Assembly (NCBI GenBank): GCA_020883125.1
Contig: JAHREW010000039.1
Span: 1-63,515 of the forward strand
Reading direction: 5' to 3'
From: Microcoleus sp. CAWBG506
Lineage (GTDB): Bacteria; Cyanobacteriota; Cyanobacteriia; Cyanobacteriales; Microcoleaceae
DNA length: 63,515 nucleotides
The number at the start of each line of letters is the position of its first letter. The first letter of the stretch is position 1. A model generated the notes under the pieces. The model was given only the letters and a program-made list of their open reading frames with translations, searched no databases and was not told the origin of the DNA. This document shows positions 19,089 to 28,555 of the stretch, piece after piece. Made by a program: the position numbers and the translations under genes.

Positions 19089-19546
19089 CGATTTATTTCC
19101 TCTTTAACCCAATGGCAAACTTTTTCCAACCATTCAACCACTCTTTTTTCTTTGTCAGAGTCCATGCGAATCCCATACCGCCATACCTGATGAGCTTTGG
19201 CTACTTCTAAGTCAGCTCCACCAACAGCCAAGCTGAAAGCAGGCGCATTATCAATGCTAGCAGAAATTCTGAGTTCTTTTTTCCATCTATTTAAGTTATG
19301 ACCATCTGGAGATAACATTGTTGAGTCTGCAATATCATTTGTCGTTTTCAGATTATTGCGTTTTAACCACACACTCTTCATGCCACATTCAGCAGCATAA
19401 AAGAGAAGCAGGTAAGAGGAAGTAGAGAAAGTATCTCTTGTTTTTTCATAGGCGCTAAGATGAGAATGAAAGGCTTGCCGTAATCCACTTACCCCAGCCG
19501 GAATCTTAGAACTCAACTTCTCTTTTTGAGGTTTAAGGTTAGCCAT
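19085..19546 (-). CDS. HEPN-like protein, partner of the KGGVGR ATPase
   Basis: 153 residues. The helical pattern SSYLLLFYAAECGMKSVWLK, then GHNLNRWKKEL, then VWRYG...VVEWLEKVCHWVKEE follows the four-helix HEPN plan (compare the usual YA-x-E-x-x-LK and GHDL segments). A clear R-x4-6-H RNase motif is not seen, so it may be a non-catalytic member or use other residues. It is the first gene of a two-gene operon and overlaps the ATPase start by four bases. In conflict systems HEPN proteins are often RNase effectors or regulators. HEPN assignment is by pattern only. Confidence 0.7.
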   Translation of the reverse strand: MANLKPQKEKLSSKIPAGVSGLRQAFHSHLSAYEKTRDTFSTSSYLLLFYAAECGMKSVWLKRNNLKTTNDIADSTMLSPDGHNLNRWKKELRISASIDNAPAFSLAVGGADLEVAKAHQVWRYGIRMDSDKEKRVVEWLEKVCHWVKEEINR

Positions 19547-19662
19547 CTAGTTTTTAATTTTGTATACTTTGCTATCATAATTTATTTTTATTGCACAATT
19601 AATGTGGATTTATGGTATTTCTTCCTTTGAAATATTTGTACAATATACATAATCTTAAAAAA

Positions 19663-19701
19663 TTAGTAGGTTGGGTTGAGTAACGCAACCCAACCTACTA
19701 A
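19663..19701 (-). terminator. Strong terminator after the aldo/keto reductase gene
   Basis: A perfect 16-bp stem (TTAGTAGGTTGGGTTG and its complement) with a 7-base loop, followed on the minus strand by six Ts. It is also a widespread cyanobacterial palindrome (GTAGGTTGGGTTG type). Confidence 0.85.
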
Positions 19702-19706
19702 TTAGC

Positions 19707-20744
19707 TTACGGTGTCGGATTCGGATACTTAGCGTGCACCGCATTGATTTCTGCCACAATCTCCCGATCCAAATTCACCTCCAAACTACTGAGATTTTCC
19801 TCCAACTGTTCGAGGCTAGTTGCACCGATAATTGTGCTCGTGACAAACCAGCGCGATCGCACATAAGCCAAAGCCATTTGTGCCGGACTTAAATTGTATT
19901 TAGCAGCAATCTCAACATACGCTTTCACCGCATCATTCAGATTAGTTTTATCATAACGCTGACCGAATCCAGCGAACAAAGCCAGTCGCGAATTTTCAGG
20001 AATTCCCTGCAAATATTTACCAGTCAATAGCCCAAACCCCAAAGGACTGTAAGCCATCAATCCCACCTGCTTAAAACGGCAAGTTTCCGCTAAATTTAGG
20101 TGAAAAGTCCGATTGCTCAAACTGAAAGCATTCTGAATCGAAACAACCTTCGGCAAACCGTGTTTTTCTGCCAAATTGCAAAATTCGGAAACTCCCCAAG
20201 GAGTCTCATTGCTCAAACCCAAATAGCGGATTTTTCCAGCTTTAATTAAATCAGCAAACACCTCTAACTGTTCCAGAATTGGTATAGTTTCGTGTTCTTG
20301 GGCGATGTCGTAATCCGGCGCGCCAAATAGTGGCACGTAGCGATCGGGCCAGTGGATCTGATAGAGGTCGATGTAGTCCGTTTGCAAGCGTTTGAGACTG
20401 TCATTCAGTGCTGTTTCGACATTTTGGCGATCGAGCTGGTTTTTCCCTTCCCGAATCCACTTTAATCGAGAACTGCGCCCAGCTATTTTAGTAGCTAAAA
20501 TGACTTTATCCCGCTGATGCTTCACCAACCATTCACCGATATATTCCTCTGTTTTCCCCTGAGTTTCTGGCTTAGCTGGCACAGGATACATTTCTGCTGT
20601 ATCAATAAAATTGACACCTCTGTCTGTGGCAAAATCGAGTTGTTGTGCGGCTTCCTCCACAGTATTTTGCTGACCATAAGTCATCGTACCCAAACAGATT
20701 TCCGATACTAATAAATCGCTGTCGCCGAGCTGTTTATATTCCAT
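19707..20744 (-). CDS. Aldo/keto reductase, Tas-like
   Basis: 345 residues, collinear with E. coli Tas. Landmarks are the N-terminal LGTMTYGQQN, FIDTAEMYPVP (catalytic Asp and Tyr), the catalytic Lys in ILATKIAG, the His in LYQIHWP, and the NADP-binding end (STIIGATSLEQLEENL). These enzymes reduce aldehydes or ketones with NADPH in the cytoplasm; the physiological substrate is unknown. A strong terminator follows immediately. No partner gene is adjacent. Confidence 0.95.
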   Translation of the reverse strand: MEYKQLGDSDLLVSEICLGTMTYGQQNTVEEAAQQLDFATDRGVNFIDTAEMYPVPAKPETQGKTEEYIGEWLVKHQRDKVILATKIAGRSSRLKWIREGKNQLDRQNVETALNDSLKRLQTDYIDLYQIHWPDRYVPLFGAPDYDIAQEHETIPILEQLEVFADLIKAGKIRYLGLSNETPWGVSEFCNLAEKHGLPKVVSIQNAFSLSNRTFHLNLAETCRFKQVGLMAYSPLGFGLLTGKYLQGIPENSRLALFAGFGQRYDKTNLNDAVKAYVEIAAKYNLSPAQMALAYVRSRWFVTSTIIGATSLEQLEENLSSLEVNLDREIVAEINAVHAKYPNPTP

Positions 20745-20941
20745 GAGTTTGATTTCGGGAAAATTATCTGATTCTATTTTAGCGGAAGATTATGAACTCG
20801 TTGACAATTCACGAAAAACGCGATCGCTATTCTCCTCTCTTCCTCTTTTCCTCTGCGCTCTCTGCGCCCTCTGCGGTTAAAATAAATTCAAAAATATCCG
20901 CACTTCAATGTTAATATAAATAATTCGTATCCCTCTGATGT

Positions 20942-22081
20942 ATGAGTAGTCGCCAGCCCAAAATTCCCCTAGTTAACCTCTCCCTGCAAAACGAACCAAT
21001 TCAAACCAAAATACAACAAGTAATTGCCAAAATCATCGCTCAAGGCGACTTTATTTTAGGTCAAGCACTGGCAGAATTTGAAACAGCCTTTGCCACAGCT
21101 TGTGGTGTAAAATATGGTATAGGAGTAGCTTGTGGAACAGATGCGATCGCCCTCGGACTGCAAGCTTGTGGCATCCATCCAGGGGACGAGATTATTATCC
21201 CCGCCAACACCTTTATCGCGACCATAATTGGCGTGATTCAAGCCAAGGCTACACCTATTCTCGTAGATTGTGACCCGGAAACGGCCCTGATTGACCTCAC
21301 AGCAGTCGCCACAGCTATTACCTCAAAAACCAAAGCAATTATTCCGGTGCATTTATACGGTCAAATGGTGTCGCCTACACAACTGCTAGACCTTGCCAAA
21401 AGCTACAATTTAATCATCTTTGAAGATGCGGCCCAAGCCCATCTAGCTTCCAAAGAAGGATACCGTGCAGGTTCCTGTGGCAAAGCAGCAGCATTCAGCT
21501 TTTATCCTAGCAAAAACCTTGGCTCTTTTGGGGATGGGGGAATGTTAATTACCAACGATGCAGAGGTAGCACAAAAAATGCGAACTTTACGCAATTACGG
21601 CGCACCAAGCAAATATTTACACACAGAAATCGGCACTAATAGCCGCCTCGACAATTTGCAAGCTGCCGTACTCAACGTTAAATTACCGTATTTAGAAACA
21701 TGGAATCGCGGACGCACTTTAGCCGCCCAATACTACAATACCCTATTAGAACCCCTCAAACACAAAGGCATTATACCGATCGCCAACCACAGCAGCAGCG
21801 GTCACATTTATCACCTCTACGTCATTCAAGTTACTGAGAAAAGCTCAATTAACCGCAATACCCTTCAAGCAAAACTAGGCGAAAATGGCATTCAAACAGG
21901 CATTCACTATCCCGTACCTTGTCACTTGCAACCAGCCTACCAAAACTTAGGCAACCCAGGGGACTTTCCCCATACAGAAACCCTGTGTCAACAGATTTTG
22001 TCATTGCCAATGTATCCCGGATTGAGTAATACTCAGATTGAGCAGGTTGTTGAGGCGATCGCATCATCCTTTAATAGCTAA
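20942..22081 (+). CDS. DegT/DnrJ/EryC1/StrS family sugar aminotransferase
   Basis: 379 residues. This PLP enzyme family transfers an amino group to a nucleotide-linked keto-sugar. The catalytic Lys191 lies in SFYPSKNLGSFGDGG, and CGTDAIALGL (~64-73) and FEDAAQAH (~160-167) are the other PLP-site motifs. It lies 119 bases upstream of cyanoexosortase B and the polysaccharide export genes on the same strand, which suggests it makes an amino sugar for the exported glycan. The substrate is inference. Confidence 0.95.
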   Translation: MSSRQPKIPLVNLSLQNEPIQTKIQQVIAKIIAQGDFILGQALAEFETAFATACGVKYGIGVACGTDAIALGLQACGIHPGDEIIIPANTFIATIIGVIQAKATPILVDCDPETALIDLTAVATAITSKTKAIIPVHLYGQMVSPTQLLDLAKSYNLIIFEDAAQAHLASKEGYRAGSCGKAAAFSFYPSKNLGSFGDGGMLITNDAEVAQKMRTLRNYGAPSKYLHTEIGTNSRLDNLQAAVLNVKLPYLETWNRGRTLAAQYYNTLLEPLKHKGIIPIANHSSSGHIYHLYVIQVTEKSSINRNTLQAKLGENGIQTGIHYPVPCHLQPAYQNLGNPGDFPHTETLCQQILSLPMYPGLSNTQIEQVVEAIASSFNS

Positions 22082-22200
22082 TTGTTAACATAAGTTAAAG
22101 TGATGATGTATCAATCAGTATAAATTCCGTTGTCAAATCCTTTGAGTGTCAAATTAAAAAATGTTGAACTCAAGAATCACAACTAAAAAAAATTAAAATA

Positions 22201-23073
22201 ATGCAAATCCAGCGCCCAATTCGCATCCTAAAGCGATACCTCCTAGAAGAAGGTATTACGGTACTCCTAGTGCTGCTGTATGCCCCCCTGGTATTACACT
22301 GGTATGACGGATGGTTCAACAAAAACATTAGCATAGAACACGAATACTTCAGCCACGGAATTATTGGTTTACCCTACGCAGCTTATATAGCTTGGACGAA
22401 TCTAAATAGCTGGCGGAAGTTACCCAACTCCCCCCATAATTTAGGATTAGTTTTACTGCTACTAGCGACCATTTTTTATGTGAGTAGATTAAGCGATTTG
22501 GTAAATTTATCTCTGTCCCTAATGCTAGGGAGTATTTGCTTGTGTTTAAAAGGAATCCCAGGCTTCAAATTGCAGGGAATACCACTTTTTTTTATATGGC
22601 TCGGTTCGCCAAATCACATTCCTTACTTAATCGAACCCTACGCCTTGCCTTTGCAGCACTTAATTGCGGAAATATCGGGCTTAATTTTAATCAAAGCTGG
22701 TCTTAATGTCAGAGTAGAAGAAGTTTATCTGTATGTCAACGATCGCATTGTAGAGGTTGCACCCCACTGTGCGGGTCTAAAAATGCTGTTTACCAGTCTG
22801 TATGTTAGCTTAATGCTGCTGGACTGGACAGGAGTTGGGAATTCCTGCAAAAAAAGCATTTTATTTCTAGCGAGTACATCTATCATTAGTATTAGTTCAA
22901 ATATCCTCCGCAATACTTTACTCACTTACTTTCACGGCACCGAGAAAGTAGGACTGTTTACTTGGCTACACGCAGGATGGGGTGGAGATTTATATTCTGC
23001 TTGTATACTAGGTTTATTGGTACTTTTGATCGACGGTATGGAAAAATATTTCCCAAGCCAGTCTGGCAATTAA
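22201..23073 (+). CDS. crtB: Cyanoexosortase B
   Basis: 290 residues with about eight transmembrane helices. Exosortases are membrane transpeptidases that process PEP-CTERM-type sorting signals during protein export to the envelope. The catalytic triad is visible: Cys190 in APHCAGLKMLF, Arg237 in NILRNTLL and His257 in WLHAGWGGDLYS. The gene is followed after four bases by its usual partner protein and then by polysaccharide export genes, the standard context of cyanoexosortase B. No target protein with a PEP-CTERM-like tail was found in the window. The symbol follows the exosortase naming scheme and should not be confused with phytoene synthase. Confidence 0.92.
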   Translation: MQIQRPIRILKRYLLEEGITVLLVLLYAPLVLHWYDGWFNKNISIEHEYFSHGIIGLPYAAYIAWTNLNSWRKLPNSPHNLGLVLLLLATIFYVSRLSDLVNLSLSLMLGSICLCLKGIPGFKLQGIPLFFIWLGSPNHIPYLIEPYALPLQHLIAEISGLILIKAGLNVRVEEVYLYVNDRIVEVAPHCAGLKMLFTSLYVSLMLLDWTGVGNSCKKSILFLASTSIISISSNILRNTLLTYFHGTEKVGLFTWLHAGWGGDLYSACILGLLVLLIDGMEKYFPSQSGN

Positions 23074-23077
23074 AAAA

Positions 23078-23779
23078 ATGATTTCAGCACGCAAACTACT
23101 AAGGCGATACCAGTTATTTAAAATAATCGTAATTATGTTTTTACTGGTACTGGTTGGGGCAGTAGCAATTCCGGGCTATGGTACGGGAAGGTGGCCCTGG
23201 ACAAATCAGCCCGCAGTGACCAACCTCAAGCAATTAAAAACTTTACGTCAAAATGGGTTGACACTTCCCGGCTGGGAGGTAATCCAGGTGCAGAATAACG
23301 TACTAATTGGCGGTCACAAGTGGTTGGTTCAAGAAATTAAAAATCCTCAAACAATGGCAATTTTATTAATGTTGCCTCAAAATGGCCCCAAAGACCAGCC
23401 CCAGGTGGAATGGCTGGATATCAAAGGGTTTCATCGGTGGCAAACAGATGCCGATCGCACTTTGCCGTTTATAGTTAATTTAAACCCAGTACCAAACGCA
23501 GAGACTACAACCATCAAAGCTAGGTTTTTCCGCAGCCGGAGTGCCCAACACACCTTTGCGGTCTTACAATGGTACGCTTGGCAAAACGGGGGTTCTCCCG
23601 CAACAAGTAGCTGGTTTTGGGAAGACAGCATGGCGAGACTGTCAAATCATCGTGCCTCCTGGGTAGCTGTGTGCATCATTGTTCCCATTGAACCTGATAC
23701 AGACATTAAAATAGCTGAACCCATCCTCAAATCTCTGGCTGAAATTGTGCAGGCTAAATTAATGGCAGAAACTTTTTGA
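23078..23779 (+). CDS. Cyanoexosortase B system-associated protein
   Basis: 233 residues with one N-terminal membrane anchor (FKIIVIMFLLVLVGAVAIPGY read in part, ~14-35) and a soluble domain expected on the outer side. Conserved-looking features are the Pro/Trp-rich PGYGTGRWPWTNQP and W-rich segments (VLQWYAW, SSWFWEDSMARL). Its place four bases downstream of cyanoexosortase B is diagnostic of the known partner family, which resembles the EpsI-like factor of other exosortase loci. It probably assists substrate processing or polysaccharide assembly. Confidence 0.9.
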   Translation: MISARKLLRRYQLFKIIVIMFLLVLVGAVAIPGYGTGRWPWTNQPAVTNLKQLKTLRQNGLTLPGWEVIQVQNNVLIGGHKWLVQEIKNPQTMAILLMLPQNGPKDQPQVEWLDIKGFHRWQTDADRTLPFIVNLNPVPNAETTTIKARFFRSRSAQHTFAVLQWYAWQNGGSPATSSWFWEDSMARLSNHRASWVAVCIIVPIEPDTDIKIAEPILKSLAEIVQAKLMAETF

Positions 23780-23851
23780 AAAAATCCGGCAACCCCCACC
23801 AAGGGGAAGGGAATAGGAAAATACAATTTATCAAAAATAATTTAATTGAGC

Positions 23852-25375
23852 ATGAATTATAGACATTTTAAAATGAATAAAAATTATGTTGCTTTTTCCC
23901 TGACTGCTCTTTATTCAACTACTTGGACTCTATTTTTTACAACTATATTTTGGGGTTTCAATGCCAAAGTTTTTCCTCAACAGACTTTAGCACAACCTGT
24001 GATTCCTAGTTCCGAATTGCTCGATCGCCCGCCACTACCAGTACCCACACCGCCACCAGCAACACCCAACACAGACATCAACCCAGCATTTCGCAATCGA
24101 CCCTACCGACTAGGCCCAGGAGACCAGATTGCAATTCAAGTTCAGCGCTTCCCAGAACTCAATTTTACAGGTGCTATCAGCCCCGAAGGCATAATTATCA
24201 TGCCACTGATAGGCACTGTAAATGTGCGCGGCCTGACGGTGGAAGAAACACAACAGCGCCTCCGCGAACGTTTGGCCCAATTTCTGAAAAATCCCCAAGT
24301 CTTCGCATCCCTGCTGGTTCAGCGCCCTGTAGTCGTGACAGTCACAGGAGAAGTTGCCAGACCCGGTTTTTATCCCCTGCAAACCCCCCAAATTCCCGCC
24401 GCCCTCGCAGCCGCCAGTGGTACTACTCCTACTGCTGAACTGCGGGCGGTACGGGTGCGGCGAACACTGCCGTCTGGCGCTGTTGCTGAGCAAATAGTTG
24501 ACATTTTGACACCGTTACAAACTGGGATTTCTCCCCCAGATTTGCGTTTAGAGGACGGAGATGCGATCGTCATACCTTATCAACAGACTACCCCCGATCG
24601 CAAATCCGATCAAGATTTAGCATCTAGGTACAGCCTCGCAGCAGCCAGTACCCCTGTCCAAGTCACTGTCACCGGAGAAGTCAGCAAACCAGGTTTTTAC
24701 ACGCTTCCGGCCGGTGGTGGGCGAATTTCTGCCGCTTTGGTGGCTGCGGGGGGAGTTACCACAAAAGCTGATTTGCGCGCGGTACGAGTGCGACGGACAC
24801 TGGTGAACGGCACATCTGTGGAAGAACCCATCGACCTCTACACTCCCCTAGCAAGGGCTAGGGATTTGTTTGATTTCCCCCTAGCTTCTGGAGATGCGAT
24901 TATTATTCCTGAACTGGATGCTACTCAGAAAAATCTGGACTACGACAAGACTTTGGTTTCGCGCTCTACCTTAATCAAACCCCGGATCTATGTTCGAGTT
25001 TTGAGTTACGCTAGTGGTGGTTTGACCTCTTTCTACATAGAAAATGGTAGTACCTTTTTGGATGCTCTCAACAACTTGCCTGTAAATCTTGCGGATATGC
25101 GGAACATTGCCTTGATTCGGTTTGACCAAAAGCAAGGTCGAGCTGTCAACCGCAAGATAGATGCTAAAGCTGCTTTGGAGGGAAATCTTTCTCAGAATCC
25201 AATGTTGCAAGATAATGATGTGATTGTGATTGGTAGGAATCTGGTAGAGCGAGTTGGTTTTGCTATCAATAGTTTTACTCGACCATTTCGCGATATTTTG
25301 GGATTTATTTTGTTTTTTGAACAATTGAGAAATGGGGTAAAAAATTTGTTCGTACCTACGAATAATGGGAATTAG
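23852..25375 (+). CDS. Wza-like polysaccharide export protein with SLBB domains
   Basis: About 507 residues from the ATG at 23852; a TTG six bases earlier would add two residues. It has a signal peptide (~20-50), a Pro-rich linker (PPLPVPTPPPATPN), then a Poly_export domain (YRLGPGDQIAIQV, GAISPEGIIIMPLIG) and SLBB repeats (VTVTGEVARPGFYPL and VTVTGEVSKPGFYTL). Proteins of this family form the outer-membrane or periplasmic channel for exopolysaccharide. The gene lies between the exosortase genes and the chain-length/BY-kinase gene, and should work with the latter. Confidence 0.94.
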   Translation: MNYRHFKMNKNYVAFSLTALYSTTWTLFFTTIFWGFNAKVFPQQTLAQPVIPSSELLDRPPLPVPTPPPATPNTDINPAFRNRPYRLGPGDQIAIQVQRFPELNFTGAISPEGIIIMPLIGTVNVRGLTVEETQQRLRERLAQFLKNPQVFASLLVQRPVVVTVTGEVARPGFYPLQTPQIPAALAAASGTTPTAELRAVRVRRTLPSGAVAEQIVDILTPLQTGISPPDLRLEDGDAIVIPYQQTTPDRKSDQDLASRYSLAAASTPVQVTVTGEVSKPGFYTLPAGGGRISAALVAAGGVTTKADLRAVRVRRTLVNGTSVEEPIDLYTPLARARDLFDFPLASGDAIIIPELDATQKNLDYDKTLVSRSTLIKPRIYVRVLSYASGGLTSFYIENGSTFLDALNNLPVNLADMRNIALIRFDQKQGRAVNRKIDAKAALEGNLSQNPMLQDNDVIVIGRNLVERVGFAINSFTRPFRDILGFILFFEQLRNGVKNLFVPTNNGN

Positions 25376-25377
25376 TT

Positions 25378-25413
25378 AACCAATAACAAATAACCAATAA
25401 CAAATAACCAATA
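25378..25413. repeat. Short tandem repeat (AACCAATAACAAAT)
   Basis: Two to three copies of a 14-bp unit (AACCAATAACAAAT) fill most of the gap between the export gene and the BY-kinase gene. They share the AACAAAT core with the repeat at 13521. Confidence 0.6.
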
Positions 25414-25436
25414 TTCCACAGTAGTCAATAATCACT

Positions 25437-27728
25437 ATGACTTTATCAGTTGTTAAACGTTATTTAATTGCTTTCGACCAATACAAATGGGTGGGATTGG
25501 CTACTTTAGCTGTGACTGTGGGCGTGTCGGGAGTAGTGGCCGTGCAGCCAACTCCGCGGCCAATTTACATAGCATCAGGTATGCTCGCCTACCGCCGCCC
25601 AACGGTGATTTTTTCAGCGACTACTACTAAAATTCAACAGGAAGGACAAGAAATAACTAAAGATATGTTGCTGGATAAAAAAGTGCTTGAAGGAGCAGCA
25701 GAAAAACTCATCCAAGCAGCAGCAAAAAAATCTAATAAAGAATCAGCAGCAAAAATAAATAAGGAAGAAGCTGCAAAAGAACTAGAAGATATGACTAAAA
25801 GGCTGGCAAAAAACGTGCAGGTAAAGATGCCGATTAAGAATAATGACCCCAGCGCTTTGATTCAAGTTTTATACAAAAATGCCGATCGCAAAAAAGCCGA
25901 AATAGTAGCAGAGATATTGATGACAGAAATGGTAGATCGCAGCCAAACCATTAATACTTCCCGACTGCGAGAAACCATAGTCCAAATTAACAAGCGTTTG
26001 CCAAAAGTCACTCAAGAACTCAGAGAGACAGAGGAAAAACTCGAAGCCTATGAAAAACGAGAACAAACCTCTATTTTAGCAGCTCAGAGCGGTACTTTGC
26101 CCCAAGCAATCACCAGTAGCGAACAGCAGCAGCGACAACTGCGAGTGCAGTTGGGAGCAATTGAAGCTCAAATCAACAGCTTGCAAAATCGCTTGGGATT
26201 AAATGTGGATCAAGCTTACGTCTCTCAAGCACTCTCTGCCGACCCGATTATTGGCCAACTGCGAGTGCAAATTTTTTCCCTCGAATCTCAGCTCAAAATT
26301 CTGCGGAGCGACTTGCAGGAAGAACACCCGAAAATTGTAGAATTGGTCAAACAAAAACAAGCTTTTGACCAACAATTGCAGCAGCGACAATCGGAGGTGC
26401 TAGGCGGTAACGGTGTCAGTGCTCCACTCCAAAGTGCCGATCGAATTCGAGTAGATTCTGCCTTAGATCCCGCCAGACAACAGTTAGCTCAAAATTTGAT
26501 TGCTTTGCAAACACAAAAAGAAGTTGTGCAACAGCAAATCAAGGGAGTGGAGAAAACAGAACAAGAATTGCGCCGACAACACGCCACAATTCCTAATAAG
26601 CAATTAGAACAAGCCCGTTTAGCCCAGCAAGTCGGGTTCAAAAAAGCTCTCTACGATAAAATGCAGTCGGCTTTGGTAGATGCTGAAGCGGCGGTAGCCG
26701 AGACTACAGGTAGTTTGACAATTGCCCAATTGCCAAAAACTGATGACGTTGAGTCCACCAAGAGAGGTTTGTCGGTGATGCTGGCGGTGGGAGGCTTTGT
26801 GGGATTGCTGTTGGGCGGCGGGTTGATATTTTTGCTGGGGATGCTCAACGGCAAGTTTTATAGTTGGGAAGAGGTACGGGCTGCTTTGGCGGAAAAGGAA
26901 GTGGCAATACTGGGTGTGTTACCGGAAGTGTCTATCCTTGATTCCTACGGCTTGGAGATGCCGATCGCCCTGGATGCCAATTCGCCCTATTTAGAATTTT
27001 ACGAGCGGTTGCGCAGTAATTTACGCCGGATTGGTCACAAACCGGTGAAGGTGGTATTGCTAACTTCCGCCGCGGCCCAGGAGGGAAAAACCTTTAGCGC
27101 GTACAATTTGGCTATTGCCTCAGCTCGATCGGGCAAACGGACTTTGTTAATTGAAGCAGATTTGCGCGAGGCTTCTCACATTGAATGTCTGCAAATCGCG
27201 ATCGATCCTCTGGCGGCCGTAGAACCTTTACACTATTACGGCAATATCAGCGAGTGTGTCCGTTTAGTACCCAATGTAGAAAACCTATACGTCATACCGA
27301 GTCCGGGCTTTTTGCCCCAGGCTGCGGGGGTACTCGAATCCAGCGAAATGCGGAGATTGTTCCAGGATGTTCGCAATCGCTTCGATTTTGTGGTGGTGGA
27401 CTCTCCGGCTTTGAGCGAGTGCAATGACGCCCTCACCCTGGAACCTTACACTGACGGTATGATTTTGGTGGCGCGGCCTGGTTATACTCTATCGAGTATG
27501 TTGTCGGAAGCTGCGGATCAGTTGCTCGAATCTGATGACGAGGAGTCGAGTAAATCCCCGCGCTTGTTGGGGGCGATTATTAATGGTGCTGACATTGCGG
27601 TGAAGTTCCGCCACGATATTGAGGTGGTGGAAATGCCTTTGGGTGCGATCGACAATAGAGCCATAGAAGTGCGATCGAGCCGATTACCCCAGCAGCAGTC
27701 AAAGCTCAAAAAGAAAGCCACTAAATAG
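25437..27728 (+). CDS. Wzz/Wzc-like chain-length determinant with BY-kinase domain
   Basis: 763 residues. Wzz-type periplasmic region between two membrane helices (~17-37 and ~445-470), with long coiled-coil helices (~170-400) rich in Gln, Glu and Lys. The cytoplasmic ATPase domain has a Walker A SAAAQEGKT, Walker A-prime LLIEADLREA and Walker B FDFVVVDSPAL. In canonical bacterial tyrosine kinases the Walker A-prime is D-x-D-x-R; here the first Asp is Glu, and there is no C-terminal tyrosine cluster. It may act as a chain-length co-polymerase with altered or absent kinase activity. It follows the Wza-like gene and completes the export module. Confidence 0.92.
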   Translation: MTLSVVKRYLIAFDQYKWVGLATLAVTVGVSGVVAVQPTPRPIYIASGMLAYRRPTVIFSATTTKIQQEGQEITKDMLLDKKVLEGAAEKLIQAAAKKSNKESAAKINKEEAAKELEDMTKRLAKNVQVKMPIKNNDPSALIQVLYKNADRKKAEIVAEILMTEMVDRSQTINTSRLRETIVQINKRLPKVTQELRETEEKLEAYEKREQTSILAAQSGTLPQAITSSEQQQRQLRVQLGAIEAQINSLQNRLGLNVDQAYVSQALSADPIIGQLRVQIFSLESQLKILRSDLQEEHPKIVELVKQKQAFDQQLQQRQSEVLGGNGVSAPLQSADRIRVDSALDPARQQLAQNLIALQTQKEVVQQQIKGVEKTEQELRRQHATIPNKQLEQARLAQQVGFKKALYDKMQSALVDAEAAVAETTGSLTIAQLPKTDDVESTKRGLSVMLAVGGFVGLLLGGGLIFLLGMLNGKFYSWEEVRAALAEKEVAILGVLPEVSILDSYGLEMPIALDANSPYLEFYERLRSNLRRIGHKPVKVVLLTSAAAQEGKTFSAYNLAIASARSGKRTLLIEADLREASHIECLQIAIDPLAAVEPLHYYGNISECVRLVPNVENLYVIPSPGFLPQAAGVLESSEMRRLFQDVRNRFDFVVVDSPALSECNDALTLEPYTDGMILVARPGYTLSSMLSEAADQLLESDDEESSKSPRLLGAIINGADIAVKFRHDIEVVEMPLGAIDNRAIEVRSSRLPQQQSKLKKKATK

Positions 27729-27761
27729 TATAGCCTTCTTCGCGGCGGTTAGGAAATTCTG

Positions 27762-28028
27762 CTATTCCTTAGATTCTGGGCGCGGTCGTCGCTTGTTCTG
27801 GATAAACTGTTCTAAATCGGCGATCGCATCTTCAAAATCCGACAAATTAATTTTCGCAGGTTTAGGCTTCTTGGGCTCACTAGAAGACTTGGGAGCGACA
27901 GCCGGAGACTGAGGTTCTACGGCTGGACTGCTGCTGGCTTCTATATAATCGAACAATTCATCAAGAGACTCAAAAAATGATTGAGCCGAGGTCCGGCGTG
28001 AATCTTTCTGGTCATCGTCTTCCATCAT
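27762..28028 (-). CDS. Small acidic/Pro-Lys-rich hypothetical protein
   Basis: 88 residues. The N-terminal part (AQSFFESLDELFDYIEA) and the C-terminal part (INLSDFEDAIADLEQFI) each look like short amphipathic acidic helices, joined by a Ser/Pro/Lys-rich disordered linker. There is no membrane segment or known motif. It converges on the BY-kinase gene (34 bases between the stops). Codon pattern and low complexity suggest a genuine but unrecognised gene. Confidence 0.55.
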   Translation of the reverse strand: MMEDDDQKDSRRTSAQSFFESLDELFDYIEASSSPAVEPQSPAVAPKSSSEPKKPKPAKINLSDFEDAIADLEQFIQNKRRPRPESKE

Positions 28029-28555
28029 AAACTACTCCATAAGACCGTAAAATTGCAAACAAACTCTACGAGATGCCAAGCCTTACAAAAATTAGACCCA
28101 AAAACGAGATTAAAATCAACAAGGGAAGCCAAAAAAGGCAATCACCGAATCCAGAAGTCCTACCAGACAATGCGACTCTCCAACCCCATTTAGCTTCAGC
28201 CCCGTTTACTTGACAATTTATACATACATACCCAACTTAAAACAATCAACTGTGAAAAATTAGTCCAAGATGCAGAAACCGGGGTTTTTTACGCAAATAC
28301 TGCATTTTAGCCTTTAAGACTGGCGATCGCTTCGACCACGCGAGGGTGCTTTGGTATTTAGGCGTCCAGGACTAAAAATCTCAGTTACTGGGGAAAGTTG
28401 TCTAATTAACCCTAGTCTAGTCGAAAATAAGGATCGGGACTGATGCAAAGATCGCTGCTATTACAGGATTGCGATCGCCATGTACCAGCTTTAAATCACG
28501 AAAATACTGTATTTTTGCTTAAGTCCTCAGATAGAAATAAAACTAGGAGAATCAG
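28029..28555. other. Intergenic region before lpdA
   Basis: No gene is seen. It holds the divergent promoter area of the small acidic gene, an AAACCGGGGTTT-type palindrome near 28278 and a 5' region of lpdA. No tRNA-like or riboswitch-like fold was recognised. Confidence 0.5.

Noticed and set aside
28029..28555. Possible riboswitch before lpdA
   Set aside because: No recognised consensus; only generic repeats were found.
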